Origin: an uncultured Bermanella sp.
GTDB lineage: Bacteria > Pseudomonadota > Gammaproteobacteria > Pseudomonadales > Oceanobacteraceae
Assembly (NCBI GenBank): GCA_913054445.1
Contig: CAJXIK010000126.1
Span: 1 to 6,054 of the forward strand
Reading direction: 5' to 3'
Length of the DNA stretch: 6,054 nucleotides
Part shown: piece by piece, positions 5,740 through 6,054 of the stretch
How positions within the stretch are numbered: position 1 is the stretch's first letter
How the letters are laid out: every line of letters starts with the position of its first letter
Translations under genes and position numbers: made by a program
Notes under the pieces: model-generated
Seen by the model: the letters and a program-made list of their open reading frames with translations, nothing else
Told to the model about the DNA's origin: nothing
Databases searched by the model: none

Positions 5740-6054
5740 ATGGGCGATCGCCATGATTACGTGGCCCTTGACTGGGTCAAAGGCGAAATAGAAGAAGTCT
5801 TAAAACAGGCTCAGTATGAATTGGAGGCTTTTGCTGAGTCACCAGGCGATACTGCGCGCATGAAATTCTGTTTAAGTTATTTGCATCAGGTGCGCGGCAC
5901 CTTGCAGATGGTGGAATTTTACGGCGCTGCCATGTTGGCTGAAGAAATGGAAGCCGTGGTGCAGGCCATGCTGGACAACCAGGTGAGCCATGCCGAGGAA
6001 GCCTGTGAAGTCTTGATGCAGGCCATCTTGCAACTGCCTAATTACCTCGACCAT
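5740..6054 (+). CDS. chpA: ChpA hybrid chemotaxis kinase, N-terminal fragment
   Basis: The ATG at 5740 follows GGAG (5731-5734) at 5 bases and opens a frame with no stop to the window end, giving 105 residues. The protein starts MGDRHDYVALDWVKGEIEE and later reads MLAEEMEAVVQAML and LMQAILQLPNYLDH, closely resembling the N-terminus of P. aeruginosa ChpA as I remember it. That protein is very large (about 2,470 residues), with several phosphotransfer domains, a CheA-like kinase core and a C-terminal receiver. H49 lies in H-Q-V-R-G, which resembles the HPt signature H-x-x-[KR]-G, so this region looks like an HPt-related helical bundle; whether H49 is phosphorylated cannot be told. In the pathway ChpA phosphorylates PilG and PilH. 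The gene is truncated only by the window edge. Confidence 0.93.
   Translation, partial: MGDRHDYVALDWVKGEIEEVLKQAQYELEAFAESPGDTARMKFCLSYLHQVRGTLQMVEFYGAAMLAEEMEAVVQAMLDNQVSHAEEACEVLMQAILQLPNYLDH

Noticed and set aside
1..6054. CRISPR array, tRNA, rRNA, insertion sequence or phage element
   Set aside because: No regularly spaced repeats, no cloverleaf or rRNA-like stretch, no transposase frame and no terminal inverted repeats were seen.

Overview
The window carries the front half of a Pil-Chp chemosensory cluster, which controls type IV pili and twitching motility. Order: gshB (minus strand) | pilG - pilH - pilI - pilJ - pilK - chpA (plus strand, chpA cut by the right edge). This order, and close protein similarity to the Pseudomonas aeruginosa versions as I remember them (near-identical lengths, PilG D58, PilH D52, the ChpA N-terminus), point to a gammaproteobacterium of the Pseudomonadales/Cellvibrionales type. 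Moderate GC and AT-rich intergenic DNA suggest a relative of Pseudomonas rather than Pseudomonas itself; the genus cannot be settled from the sequence.

Layout: 1-36 is the tail between gshB and whatever lies to the left, with a weak plus-strand hairpin. 37-993 is glutathione synthetase on the minus strand. 994-1199 is a divergent promoter region between gshB and pilG. 1200-2623 holds two single-domain response regulators and the CheW-like adaptor. 2624-2804 is an unusual gap with a decayed second copy of the pilI 3' end, a hairpin and an AT-rich stretch. 2805-5725 holds the chemoreceptor PilJ and its methyltransferase PilK. 5740-6054 is the first 105 codons of the histidine kinase ChpA. No gene-free stretch exceeds about 206 bases.

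How the genes work together (established for the family): PilJ senses at the inner membrane, PilI couples it to the CheA-like kinase ChpA, PilK methylates PilJ, and ChpA phosphorylates PilG and PilH. PilG promotes pilus extension and cAMP signalling; PilH counteracts it or drains phosphoryl groups. gshB is a housekeeping neighbour, not part of the pathway.

I see no novel system; the gene set is conventional. The points worth a second look are small-scale: the relic pilI tail downstream of pilI, the start site of pilK, a repeated bipartite motif upstream of pilG, and the distinct codon use of pilJ.
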